From: Actinomycetota bacterium
GTDB lineage: Bacteria > Actinomycetota > Actinomycetes > S36-B12
NCBI GenBank assembly: GCA_027729865.1
Contig: JAQCBM010000128.1
Coordinates: forward strand, 1-5,838
Length of the DNA stretch: 5,838 nucleotides
Direction of reading: 5' to 3'
In this document: positions 1 to 5,831 of the stretch, piece by piece
Numbering within the stretch: the stretch's first letter is position 1
Layout: each line of letters opens with the position of its first letter
Position numbers and translations under genes: made by a program
Notes under the pieces: model-generated
What the model saw: only the letters and a program-made list of their open reading frames with translations
Database searches by the model: none
What the model was told of the DNA's origin: nothing

Positions 1-445
1 TCTCGGGATCGGGCCTGTGGTGGTAGAAGATGTCCACGTAGTCAAGCCCTAGACGCTCGAGGCTTTGATCCAAACTCGCCAGGATGTACTTGCGCGAACC
101 GAGGTTCCCGTACGGACCGGGCCACATGTCCCAGCCGGCCTTGGATGAGATCACCAATTCGTCGCGATAGCGCGCGAAATCCTCGCGCAAGATGCGCCCG
201 GCGTTGATCTCCGCAGAACCGTAGGGCGGGCCGTAGTTGTTCGCCAGATCGAAGTGCGTGATGCCGAGGTCGAAGCCCGTGTGCATGATCTCGCGCTGCC
301 CAGCAAGGGGTTTGTCGTCCCCGAAGTTGTGCCAAAAGCCCAGCGAGATGACCGGCAGTTCTAGTCCGCTGCGACCGCACCGCCGAAACGGCATGCGACT
401 GTCGTATCGATCCGGGTCTGGCAGGTAGTGCTGCGCGATATCCAT
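1..445 (-). CDS. Aldo/keto reductase, YghZ/L-glyceraldehyde 3-phosphate reductase-like (partial, C-terminus off the left edge)
   Basis: Reading the minus strand from the ATG at 445 gives 148 uninterrupted codons that run off the window. The protein resembles E. coli YghZ (AKR14 group), an NADPH-dependent enzyme reported to reduce L-glyceraldehyde 3-phosphate and methylglyoxal. Visible landmarks are RRCGRSGLELP near residue 21, HFDLANNYGPPYGSAE (65-79), SSKAGWDMWPGPYG (100-113) and the SLERLGLDYVDIFYHHRPDPE end. The catalytic tetrad is therefore D66, Y71, K102 and H143 (the second H of YHHR). The N-terminal stretch before RRCGRSG has the length usual for the family, which supports this start. 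No Shine-Dalgarno precedes it. A CACAAT hexamer at 452-457 lies six bases upstream, so the transcript could be leaderless. Roughly the C-terminal 55-60% is missing. Family assignment is firm; the physiological substrate is inferred. Confidence 0.9.
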   Translation of the reverse strand, partial: MDIAQHYLPDPDRYDSRMPFRRCGRSGLELPVISLGFWHNFGDDKPLAGQREIMHTGFDLGITHFDLANNYGPPYGSAEINAGRILREDFARYRDELVISSKAGWDMWPGPYGNLGSRKYILASLDQSLERLGLDYVDIFYHHRPDPE

Positions 446-487
446 GACAGGATTGTGTCACTGAGCCCCACACCCGAAAGGTCCACC
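446..487. promoter_or_regulatory. 42-bp divergent intergenic gap between two aldo/keto reductase genes
   Basis: Both start codons face away from this short gap, so at least one promoter must extend into the opposite gene. On the plus side GAAAGG at 476-481 is a good ribosome binding site. On the minus side CACAAT (452-457 read in reverse) could be a -10 element placing the transcript start at the ATG itself, but I see no good -35. The promoter assignment is weak; the geometry is directly visible. Confidence 0.4.
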
Positions 488-1321
488 ATGACTTCGATCC
501 CGAACGTCCGCCTTCTCGACGATACCCAGATCCCCCAGATCGGGTTGGGTGTGTGGCAGGTGCCCGACGACGTCGCCACCGACGCATGCCTCGCGGCATT
601 CGAGGCCGGTTACCGGCACATCGACACCGCGGCGCTGTACGGCAACGAGGAGGGTGTTGGTCGGGCGATCAAGGCCTCGGGCCTGTCCCGCGACGACATC
701 TACGTCACAACCAAGGTGTGGAACACCGATCAGGGTCATGACAAGACCGTTGCCGCGATGAAGGCGAGCCTTGAGCGCCTGGACCTGGACTACGTAGACC
801 TCTACCTCATTCACTGGCCCACACCGGCTCGCAATCTGTTCGTGGAAACCTGGGAGACGGTGCTGGAACTGCAGCAGCAGGGACTGACCCGCAGCGCCGG
901 TGTCTCGAACTTCCATGGCGAGCACCTGCGGAACGTCATCGACGCCTCCGGCGTGACGCCCGTCATCAACCAGATCGAGTTGCACCCGTGGCTGCCCCAG
1001 CGCGAGGTTCGCGCGATCGACGCAGATCTCGGCATCGTGACCGAGGCCTGGTCTCCCCTGGCTTCAGGCGGTCTGGTCGACGACGCCCAACTGGCCGCTA
1101 TCGGCGCCAAGTACGGCAAGACCGCCGCTCAGGTCATGATCCGCTGGCACCTGCAGATCGGAAACGTCGTTCTCCCGAAGTCGGTCACCCCTGCCCGCAT
1201 TCAGACGAACATCGACGTCTTCGATTTCGAGCTCGACGCCGACGACCTCATCACCATCGAAGGGATGGAGGACACCTCCAGGCGCACCGGCCCAAACCCC
1301 GACATCTTCAACGAGGCCTAA
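488..1321 (+). CDS. Aldo/keto reductase, 2,5-diketo-D-gluconate reductase-like (AKR5 type)
   Basis: This is a complete 277-residue cytosolic NADPH-dependent oxidoreductase with a TIM-barrel fold, the usual length for the family. The start at 488 is chosen because GAAAGG (476-481) lies six bases upstream and the protein then begins at the typical VRLLDDTQIPQIGLG strand. The reading frame is open back to 428, but that extension overlaps the divergent gene and has no family resemblance. The catalytic tetrad is D46 (RHIDTA), Y51 (LYGNE), K76 (VTTKVWN) and H109 (LIHWP). GVSNF (138-142) and NQIELHPW (161-168) are family signatures. LPKSVTPARIQTN (229-241) is the loop that binds the 2'-phosphate of NADPH. 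Members reduce 2,5-diketo-gluconate, methylglyoxal and other small aldehydes and ketones, so the true substrate cannot be fixed from sequence. It is divergent from the YghZ-like gene and convergent with the lipoprotein gene. Confidence 0.93.
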   Translation: MTSIPNVRLLDDTQIPQIGLGVWQVPDDVATDACLAAFEAGYRHIDTAALYGNEEGVGRAIKASGLSRDDIYVTTKVWNTDQGHDKTVAAMKASLERLDLDYVDLYLIHWPTPARNLFVETWETVLELQQQGLTRSAGVSNFHGEHLRNVIDASGVTPVINQIELHPWLPQREVRAIDADLGIVTEAWSPLASGGLVDDAQLAAIGAKYGKTAAQVMIRWHLQIGNVVLPKSVTPARIQTNIDVFDFELDADDLITIEGMEDTSRRTGPNPDIFNEA

Positions 1322-1336
1322 CCCCGTACCGCGAAT

Positions 1337-1404
1337 TTGCGCAATCTCGACGTTGAACTTGCGCAAGATCGACTGGTGATTTGCGCAAGGGGCGTGAGGC
1401 GCAA
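1337..1404. repeat. Three TTGCGCAA palindromes at exact 22-bp spacing, plus a degenerate fourth
   Basis: Perfect 8-bp palindromes TTGCGCAA lie at 1337-1344, 1359-1366 and 1381-1388, each start exactly 22 bp after the last. The first two spacers also share TCGAC at the same offset, so the unit behaves as an imperfect 22-bp tandem repeat. A degenerate AGGCGCAA follows at 1397-1404, out of register (16 bp). The array fills the gap between the stop of the plus-strand reductase gene (1321) and the stop of the convergent lipoprotein gene (1410). Copies two and three extend to CTTGCGCAA/TTGCGCAAG, which can pair as a 9-bp hairpin with a 14-base loop (1358-1389). This might act as a two-way terminator, although no T-tract follows on either strand. 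A cooperative protein-binding array is the alternative. Confidence 0.75.
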
Positions 1405-1409
1405 GTGCG

Positions 1410-1925
1410 TTAGGCAGCGGAGCGGGCGTCGAGGTTCTCCTGCGGCAACATGTCGCCAGCAGCTTCACAGCTGCGCTCGATGCGTGAGGCCGATGTCTCG
1501 ATCCGGTTCATCTGCTTGTTCTTGATGCCGTCTATGCCGTCCTTGTTGGCGACACGACCCAAATTACGCTGGATCCGGTTGGCATTGATTAACGCGCTCT
1601 CGGGAAGATCACCGGAGATGTAGGCCTCTTCGGTAGCCAAGACCAGTTCGTCCGACAGACCCTTCATTTCCGCGAGCAGGTCACGCTTCTTTTTCTTCTT
1701 CGCATCGGCGGCTGCTTTGGCTTCGCTCATCTTCAGGTCGAACGCGAAGTAGGTCGAGCAGGCGTTGATGACCGAAATGGCTTCATCGACCTCGGTATCC
1801 AGGGCCGCCGTGGGCGCATCCGTGGGAGTGGTCGCATCGGTGGCCGCTTCATCCGACCCACCGCACGCCGCAAGGCTCAAAGCCAATGCGCCGCTTGCCG
1901 CGATTGCTACCCACCTGCGCTTCAC
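1410..1925 (-). CDS. Small lipoprotein of unknown function
   Basis: The GTG start at 1925 is chosen because a perfect AGGAGG (1931-1936) lies five bases upstream and the protein then opens with a lipoprotein signal peptide: MKRRW, a hydrophobic segment (residues 6-20) and the lipobox L18-A19-A20-C21. A longer reading to 2015 would bury this signal inside the protein. After lipidated C21 comes a short G/S/D/A/T/P-rich linker (22-41), then about 130 mostly helical, charged residues. These include a lysine run at 76-80 within DAKKKKKRDL and further cysteines at 56 and 153 that could form a disulfide outside the membrane. The mature protein has 151 residues. I recognise no domain. A membrane-anchored, externally exposed protein is inferred. 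It follows the nrdJ terminator on the same strand, so it is probably a separate transcription unit. Confidence 0.87.
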   Translation of the reverse strand: MKRRWVAIAASGALALSLAACGGSDEAATDATTPTDAPTAALDTEVDEAISVINACSTYFAFDLKMSEAKAAADAKKKKKRDLLAEMKGLSDELVLATEEAYISGDLPESALINANRIQRNLGRVANKDGIDGIKNKQMNRIETSASRIERSCEAAGDMLPQENLDARSAA

Positions 1926-1930
1926 GAGAA

Positions 1931-1936
1931 CCTCCT
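1931..1936 (-). promoter_or_regulatory. Ribosome binding site that fixes the lipoprotein GTG start
   Basis: On the minus strand AGGAGG is followed by TTCTC and then GTG at 1925. This perfect anti-16S match selects the GTG over the ATG at 2015. Confidence 0.85.
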
Positions 1937-1946
1937 GCCGCCGGGA

Positions 1947-1952
1947 ATTATC
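1947..1952 (-). promoter_or_regulatory. Candidate -10 element for the lipoprotein gene
   Basis: Minus-strand GATAAT differs from TATAAT by one base and lies 21 bases upstream of the start codon, leaving room for a short leader with the AGGAGG. I see no convincing -35 at 16-18 bp, so the call rests on the hexamer and its position. Confidence 0.4.
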
Positions 1953-2042
1953 ACGAAATCGTAACGCGCCCGTCCCCGAATCGTCGGACTTTGGCCAATC
2001 CGGGTGCGCCCACAATGCCGATTACTTGCCCTGCGGCCACCG

Positions 2043-2082
2043 AAACCACCAGTGGCGGGACCCGAAGGCCCCGCCACTGGTG
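2043..2082 (-). terminator. Hairpin terminator downstream of nrdJ
   Basis: A perfect 13-bp inverted repeat (2047-2059 and 2070-2082) continues inward as a G-U pair and two C-G pairs. This gives a 16-bp stem closed by a UUCG tetraloop on the minus-strand transcript (loop 2063-2066). It starts 17 bp past the nrdJ stop. A short GTTT follows instead of a long T-run, as is common in high-GC actinobacteria. Position, stem strength and tetraloop make this the probable end of the nrdR-nrdJ transcript. Confidence 0.85.
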
Positions 2083-2099
2083 CTGTTGTTCGCCTTGAT

Positions 2100-4922
2100 C
2101 TAGCTGCAGCCGGAGGTGCTTCCGCATCCCTCGCAGACGTAGCAGCTGCCCGCCGGGCGCATCTTGATGCCGCAGGTCATGCACAGCGGGGCATCGGATG
2201 CAGTGCCGGTGATCTCCTCGAGCAGCTCGGCGCTGGAGTGCGCGGCGCTGACCTTCGGTGCCTCCGCAGCGGGTGCGATCTGCTCGACAACGGCTTCCTC
2301 AACCACTACGTCGCCGGTCGGGGCCGCGATCTGAGGTGCCTCGTAGGACGTAGCAACCGTGGCGGCGCGCTCATCGGCCGAGAAGATGCCGAGTGCCTCG
2401 CGCTTTTCGTACGGCAGGTAGTCCAGCGCCAGGCGACGGAAGATGTAGTCCATGATCGACTGGCTGATCCGGATGTCCGGATCGTCGGTCATGCCGGCCG
2501 GCTCGAAGCGCATGTTCACGAACTTCGACACGAACGCATCCAATGGAACGCCGTACTGCAGTGCGATGGAGATGGCGATCGAGAAGGCGTCCATCACACC
2601 GGCGAGGGTCGAGCCCTGCTTGCCGAGTTTGAGGAAGACCTCACCGAGCTCACCGTCTTCGTAGGTGCCAGCGGTGAGGTAACCCTCGGCGCCGGCAACC
2701 GAGAAGCTGGTGGTGCGGCTCGGACGCGACTTGGGCAACCGACGACGAATCGGCTGACCAATGCCCTCGATCGCTGCTTCCACCTGGGCATCGACCTTTG
2801 CGGCCTTCGCATCGGACAGCGGCTGACCGACCTTGCAGTTATCGCGGTAGATGGCCAGCGCCTTGATGCCGAGCTTCCAACCCTCGAAGTAAATCTCCTC
2901 GACCTCTTCGATGGTGGCACTCTCGGGCATGTTCACCGTCTTGGAGATCGCACCGGAGATGAACGGCTGAACCGCCGCCATCATCCGCACGTGGCCCATC
3001 GGTGAGATGGAGCGCGCACCCATCGCGGTGTCGAAGATGGCGTAGTGCTCGGTCTTCAGACCAGGCGCATCCACCACGTGACCGTTCTCGGAGATGTACT
3101 CCACGATCGCCTCGATGGTCTCCTCGGTGTAACCGAGCTTGCGCAGCGCCCGCGGGATCGTCTGGTTGACGATCTGCATCGAGCCACCACCCACGAGCTT
3201 CTTGAACTTCACCAGCGAGAAGTCCGGCTCGATGCCGGTGGTGTCGCAGTCCATCATGAAGCCGATGGTTCCGGTCGGTGCGAGTACCGAAGCCTGGGCA
3301 TTCCGCCAGCCGTTCTTCTCACCTGTGGTCAAGCATGCTTCCCAGTTCTTGATGGCGAGCTTGAGGACGTCGCCATCCAAGCTCGACACGCTGCGAACGT
3401 TGTCGTTAGAGGCAGCGTGCTTGCGCATGACCCGCTTGTGTGCGGACTCGTTGCGGGCGTAGCCGTCGTACGGACCCACCACACCGGCCAACTCGGCACT
3501 GCGCTTGTAGGCGGTACCGGTCATCAACGAGGTGATGGCAGCGGCGAAGGCGCGGCCCGCGTCGGAGTCGTACGGCAAGCCGGTAGCCATCAAGAGCGCG
3601 CCGAGGTTCGCGTAGCCGATGCCGAGCTGGCGGTAACGGCGCGTGGTGTCGCCGATCGCCTCGGTCGGGAAGTCGGCAAAGGAAATCGAGATGTCCATCG
3701 CGGTGATGACGAACTCAACGGCCTTGGCGAACTTCTCTGCATCGAAGGTGTCGTCGTCCTTCAAGAAGGTCATCAGGTTCAACGACGCAAGGTTGCACGA
3801 GGAGTTGTCCAAGCTCATGTACTCCGAACACGGGTTGGATGCGTTGATCCGACCGGTCTCAGGGTTGGTGTGCCAGTCGTTGATGGTGTCGTCGTACTGG
3901 ATACCAGGATCCGCGCAGGCCCAGGCTGCTTCAGACATCGTCCGGAACAACCTCTTGGCGTTGACGGTCTCGACGACCTCACCCGTGCTTCGGCCAACGA
4001 GGCCGAAATCAGCGTCGGCTTCGACGGCGCGCATGAATTCATCGGACACTCGAACGGAGTTGTTCGCGTTCTGGTACTGCACCGAGGTGATGTCCTTGCC
4101 GCCGAGGTCCATGTCGTAACCGGCGTCGCGAAGCACGCGGATCTTGTCCTCTTCGCGAACCTTGGTCTCGATGAACTCCTCGATGTCCGGGTGGTTGACG
4201 TCGAGCACGACCATCTTCGCCGCGCGACGGGTCGCGCCACCGGACTTGATGGTTCCTGCCGAAGCGTCGGCACCGCGCATGAAGGACACCGGGCCCGAAG
4301 CGGTTCCACCGGAGGACTTCAGCAGTTCCTTGCTGGAGCGAATGCGCGAGAGGTTCAAACCCGCGCCGGATCCGCCCTTGAAGATGAAGCCCTCTTCCTT
4401 GTACCAGTTGAGGATCGACTCCATGGTGTCGTCCACGGACAAGATGAAGCACGCGCTCACCTGCTGCGGCGCGTTGGTGCCGACGTTGAACCACACCGGT
4501 GAGTTGAAGCTGAACACCTGGTGCACGAGCATGTAGGTGAGCTCGTGCTCGAAGATCTCGGCGTCTTCATCGGTGCGGAAGTACCCGTGCTCCTTGCCCG
4601 CCTGGGTGTAGGTCAGCACCACGCGGTCGATGAGCTGCTTGAGGCTCCACTCGCGGGTGTCGGTGCCCACGGCGCCGCGGAAGTACTTGGTGGTGACGAT
4701 GGTGGAGGCGTTCACGCTCCAGAAGTCCGGGAACTCCACCCCGCGTTGCTCGAAGACGACCTCGCCGGTCTTCCAGTTGTTCTGGACCACATCGCGACGT
4801 TCCCAGGTGATCTCGTCGTACGGATGCACACCGGGAGTGGTGTAAAGCCGCTCCATCTTCAGACCCGGCTTGCGCAGGGTGTTATGCACGAAGCCGGCGG
4901 GTGCGCTGGTCGTCTGGGACAT
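2100..4922 (-). CDS. nrdJ: Adenosylcobalamin-dependent (class II) ribonucleoside-diphosphate reductase
   Basis: This 940-residue cytosolic enzyme reduces ribonucleotides to deoxyribonucleotides using coenzyme B12 as radical source, so it works with or without oxygen. The N-terminal region (about 1-130) leads into the alpha/beta-barrel. C158 (SACFIL) and C376 (SSCNLASLNL) are the substrate-reducing cysteine pair. NPCSE (363-367) supplies N363, thiyl-radical C365 and E367. The 11-residue spacing C365-C376 matches other B12-dependent NrdJ enzymes. APTGTIGF (548-555) and TGIEPDF (562-568) are phosphate-binding and active-site loops. The late motif around 730-800 (LPKSRPSRTTSF) is typical of NrdJ. 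After an Ala/Glu-rich linker (about 851-905) the protein ends in a cysteine-rich zinc-ribbon-like tail, with C914, C917, C927, C930, C933 and C939, that is expected to relay reducing power. GAAAGG (4931-4936) precedes the ATG by eight bases. Nothing is broken and no intein or frameshift is present. It lies 59 bp downstream of nrdR and is probably cotranscribed with it. Confidence 0.98.
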   Translation of the reverse strand: MSQTTSAPAGFVHNTLRKPGLKMERLYTTPGVHPYDEITWERRDVVQNNWKTGEVVFEQRGVEFPDFWSVNASTIVTTKYFRGAVGTDTREWSLKQLIDRVVLTYTQAGKEHGYFRTDEDAEIFEHELTYMLVHQVFSFNSPVWFNVGTNAPQQVSACFILSVDDTMESILNWYKEEGFIFKGGSGAGLNLSRIRSSKELLKSSGGTASGPVSFMRGADASAGTIKSGGATRRAAKMVVLDVNHPDIEEFIETKVREEDKIRVLRDAGYDMDLGGKDITSVQYQNANNSVRVSDEFMRAVEADADFGLVGRSTGEVVETVNAKRLFRTMSEAAWACADPGIQYDDTINDWHTNPETGRINASNPCSEYMSLDNSSCNLASLNLMTFLKDDDTFDAEKFAKAVEFVITAMDISISFADFPTEAIGDTTRRYRQLGIGYANLGALLMATGLPYDSDAGRAFAAAITSLMTGTAYKRSAELAGVVGPYDGYARNESAHKRVMRKHAASNDNVRSVSSLDGDVLKLAIKNWEACLTTGEKNGWRNAQASVLAPTGTIGFMMDCDTTGIEPDFSLVKFKKLVGGGSMQIVNQTIPRALRKLGYTEETIEAIVEYISENGHVVDAPGLKTEHYAIFDTAMGARSISPMGHVRMMAAVQPFISGAISKTVNMPESATIEEVEEIYFEGWKLGIKALAIYRDNCKVGQPLSDAKAAKVDAQVEAAIEGIGQPIRRRLPKSRPSRTTSFSVAGAEGYLTAGTYEDGELGEVFLKLGKQGSTLAGVMDAFSIAISIALQYGVPLDAFVSKFVNMRFEPAGMTDDPDIRISQSIMDYIFRRLALDYLPYEKREALGIFSADERAATVATSYEAPQIAAPTGDVVVEEAVVEQIAPAAEAPKVSAAHSSAELLEEITGTASDAPLCMTCGIKMRPAGSCYVCEGCGSTSGCS

Positions 4923-4981
4923 GGGTGGTGCCTTTCTTCTAGGTGCGGATCCACTCAGAGCGGACGGCTAGTGGGGAACTC

Positions 4982-5488
4982 TTAGGTGCGGGAAGTTTCG
5001 TGCTGGGGTGTGACAGTTACTTCAGGTTCAACAGCAGTCGGTTCGCCTTCGGCACGCAGCAGTGCGATCTCGGCTTCGAAGTCCTCCAGGGAATCGAATG
5101 ACCGATACACCGACGCGAAACGCAGGTAGGCAACTTCGTCGAGCTCGCGCAGCGGACCCAAGATCGCCAGCCCGACCTCCTCGGCCGGGATTTCGGCGTT
5201 GCCGGTTGCTCGGAGTGCGTCCTCGACCTGCTGGGCGAGGATCGCGAGTTGGTCGTCGTCGACCGGGCGACCCTGGCAAGCCTTGCGGACACCTAGGACC
5301 ACCTTGTGCCGGCTGAAGGGCTCGCTGGCACCCGAACGCTTGACGACGTTCAACTGAGCGGTTTCTGCCGTGGTGAAACGGCGGCCGCAACCGGCGCATT
5401 CACGCCGACGACGAATGGCCGCGCCTTCCTCTACTACACGGGAGTCGACCACGCGGGAATCCTCCGCGCGGCAAAATGGACACCTCAT
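4982..5488 (-). CDS. nrdR: NrdR, transcriptional repressor of ribonucleotide reductase genes
   Basis: This 168-residue regulator begins MRCPFC, which together with CAGC gives a four-cysteine zinc ribbon (C3, C6, C31, C34) that binds DNA with the nearby RRRR/GRRFTT segment. An ATP-cone (about 46-136, starting VVKRSGASEPFSRHKV) senses ATP/dATP and controls oligomer state and repression. The length is normal for the family with a slightly long, acidic C-terminal tail (about 146-168). The ATG at 5488 is preceded by minus-strand GGGAGGGG (5492-5499), a strong ribosome binding site. It is first in the unit with nrdJ, and NrdR-box-like sites lie upstream, so it probably represses itself and nrdJ when dATP is plentiful. 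In other actinobacteria lexA often lies nearby; it is not in this window. Confidence 0.98.
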   Translation of the reverse strand: MRCPFCRAEDSRVVDSRVVEEGAAIRRRRECAGCGRRFTTAETAQLNVVKRSGASEPFSRHKVVLGVRKACQGRPVDDDQLAILAQQVEDALRATGNAEIPAEEVGLAILGPLRELDEVAYLRFASVYRSFDSLEDFEAEIALLRAEGEPTAVEPEVTVTPQHETSRT

Positions 5489-5584
5489 GGGCCCCTCCCG
5501 TCACTCTCGTCACATCTGAACCGGCTTTTCGGCCGTCTGTGGGGGATCTTGGGGATCACCTGTGGACGACCTGTGTGTGTAGAA

Positions 5585-5632
5585 CCACAACCTGTGGAGG
5601 AATCACAACGGTGTGACTACTACATCTAGGGA
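5585..5632. promoter_or_regulatory. Pair of NrdR boxes (operator)
   Basis: NrdR boxes are 16-bp imperfect palindromes, typically paired about three helical turns apart, with a core like CWAtATaTWG. Box B has core CTACATCTAG (5620-5629; 16-mer 5617-5632), which matches well. Box A has core CAACCTGTGG (5588-5597; 16-mer 5585-5600), a looser match but placed exactly 32 bp from box B. Their site directly before nrdR and over the predicted transcript start supports autoregulation. Confidence 0.75.
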
Positions 5633-5636
5633 TAGA

Positions 5637-5665
5637 ACCATAGACCCGGCGCAAGGGCTACGCAA
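5637..5665 (-). promoter_or_regulatory. Candidate housekeeping promoter of nrdR-nrdJ
   Basis: On the minus strand TTGCGT (5660-5665) and TATGGT (5637-5642) are separated by exactly 17 bases and resemble -35 and -10 elements. Transcription would begin near 5630, inside the first NrdR-box-like site, giving a leader of about 140 nt. Predicted from pattern only. Its overlap with the boxes suits repression. Confidence 0.5.
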
Positions 5666-5693
5666 GCGACTTTGTCCAGCGCGGCGTGTCGGG

Positions 5694-5710
5694 TTCGGTC
5701 CGTGACCGAA
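5694..5710. repeat. Short palindrome TTCGGTC-CGT-GACCGAA
   Basis: Perfect 7-bp arms surround a 3-bp spacer. GGG at 5691-5693 and CCCC at 5712-5715 could lengthen the stem past a one-base bulge. It lies about 30 bp upstream of the predicted -35 of nrdR, where an operator for an unknown regulator could sit; it is not an obvious terminator because no T-run follows. Confidence 0.5.
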
Positions 5711-5762
5711 TCCCCTCGCGTGCCCCGGTTCGCTTACCCCTGCCCGTCCCCCTCCCTCCTTT

Positions 5763-5831
5763 CCCCGATGCTGTGTCAATCGTGGGGCCAGTTCTGCCCG
5801 GATTGGCCCCACGATTGCCGCAGCATCGGGG
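5763..5831. repeat. Long inverted repeat with 28-bp arms and a 13-bp loop
   Basis: The arms 5763-5790 and 5804-5831 are complementary at 26 of 28 positions. The outer 11 bp (CCCCGATGCTG) and inner 13 bp (AATCGTGGGGCCA) are perfect, and the two mismatches fall in the four bases between them. The loop is 5791-5803. No T-tract follows on either strand. It could be a terminator or insulator for a neighbour beyond the window, or a mobile palindromic repeat such as a REP or MITE; the sequence alone does not decide. Confidence 0.8.

Noticed and set aside
42..599. Minus-strand open frame over the divergent gap
   Set aside because: It overlaps both aldo/keto reductase genes in the wrong frame; the true minus-strand frame contains the full YghZ-type motifs.
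1337..1404. TTGCGCAA array as a CRISPR array
   Set aside because: The repeat is only 8 bp with 14-bp spacers and no cas genes nearby; dimensions do not fit any CRISPR type.
1680..1700. A-rich lysine-codon run as a programmed frameshift site
   Set aside because: The minus strand has GAAAAAG, not the full A-AAA-AAG slippery heptamer, and the reading frame continues normally to a plausible stop.
1926..2015. ATG-start extension of the lipoprotein gene (30 extra residues)
   Set aside because: It would place the signal peptide and lipobox internally, and the GTG at 1925 has a perfect ribosome binding site.
2004..3005. Plus-strand open frame (333 codons) running from the nrdJ terminator into nrdJ
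   Set aside because: It reads across the terminator hairpin and the antisense of the NrdJ C-terminus; Arg/Gly-rich shadow with no family resemblance.
3045..4502. Long plus-strand open frame (485 codons) antisense to nrdJ
   Set aside because: It lies wholly inside the clearly coding nrdJ gene, has no recognisable domains and a composition typical of a reverse-frame shadow in high-GC DNA.
4938..4975. Weak CCACT/AGTGG hairpin in the nrdR-nrdJ gap
   Set aside because: Only five base pairs with a 14-base loop; no T-run, and such pairs are expected by chance.
5603..5812. Minus-strand open frame (69 codons) upstream of nrdR
   Set aside because: It reads through the loop and left arm of the long inverted repeat, the C-rich tract and the predicted nrdR promoter; no recognisable motif.
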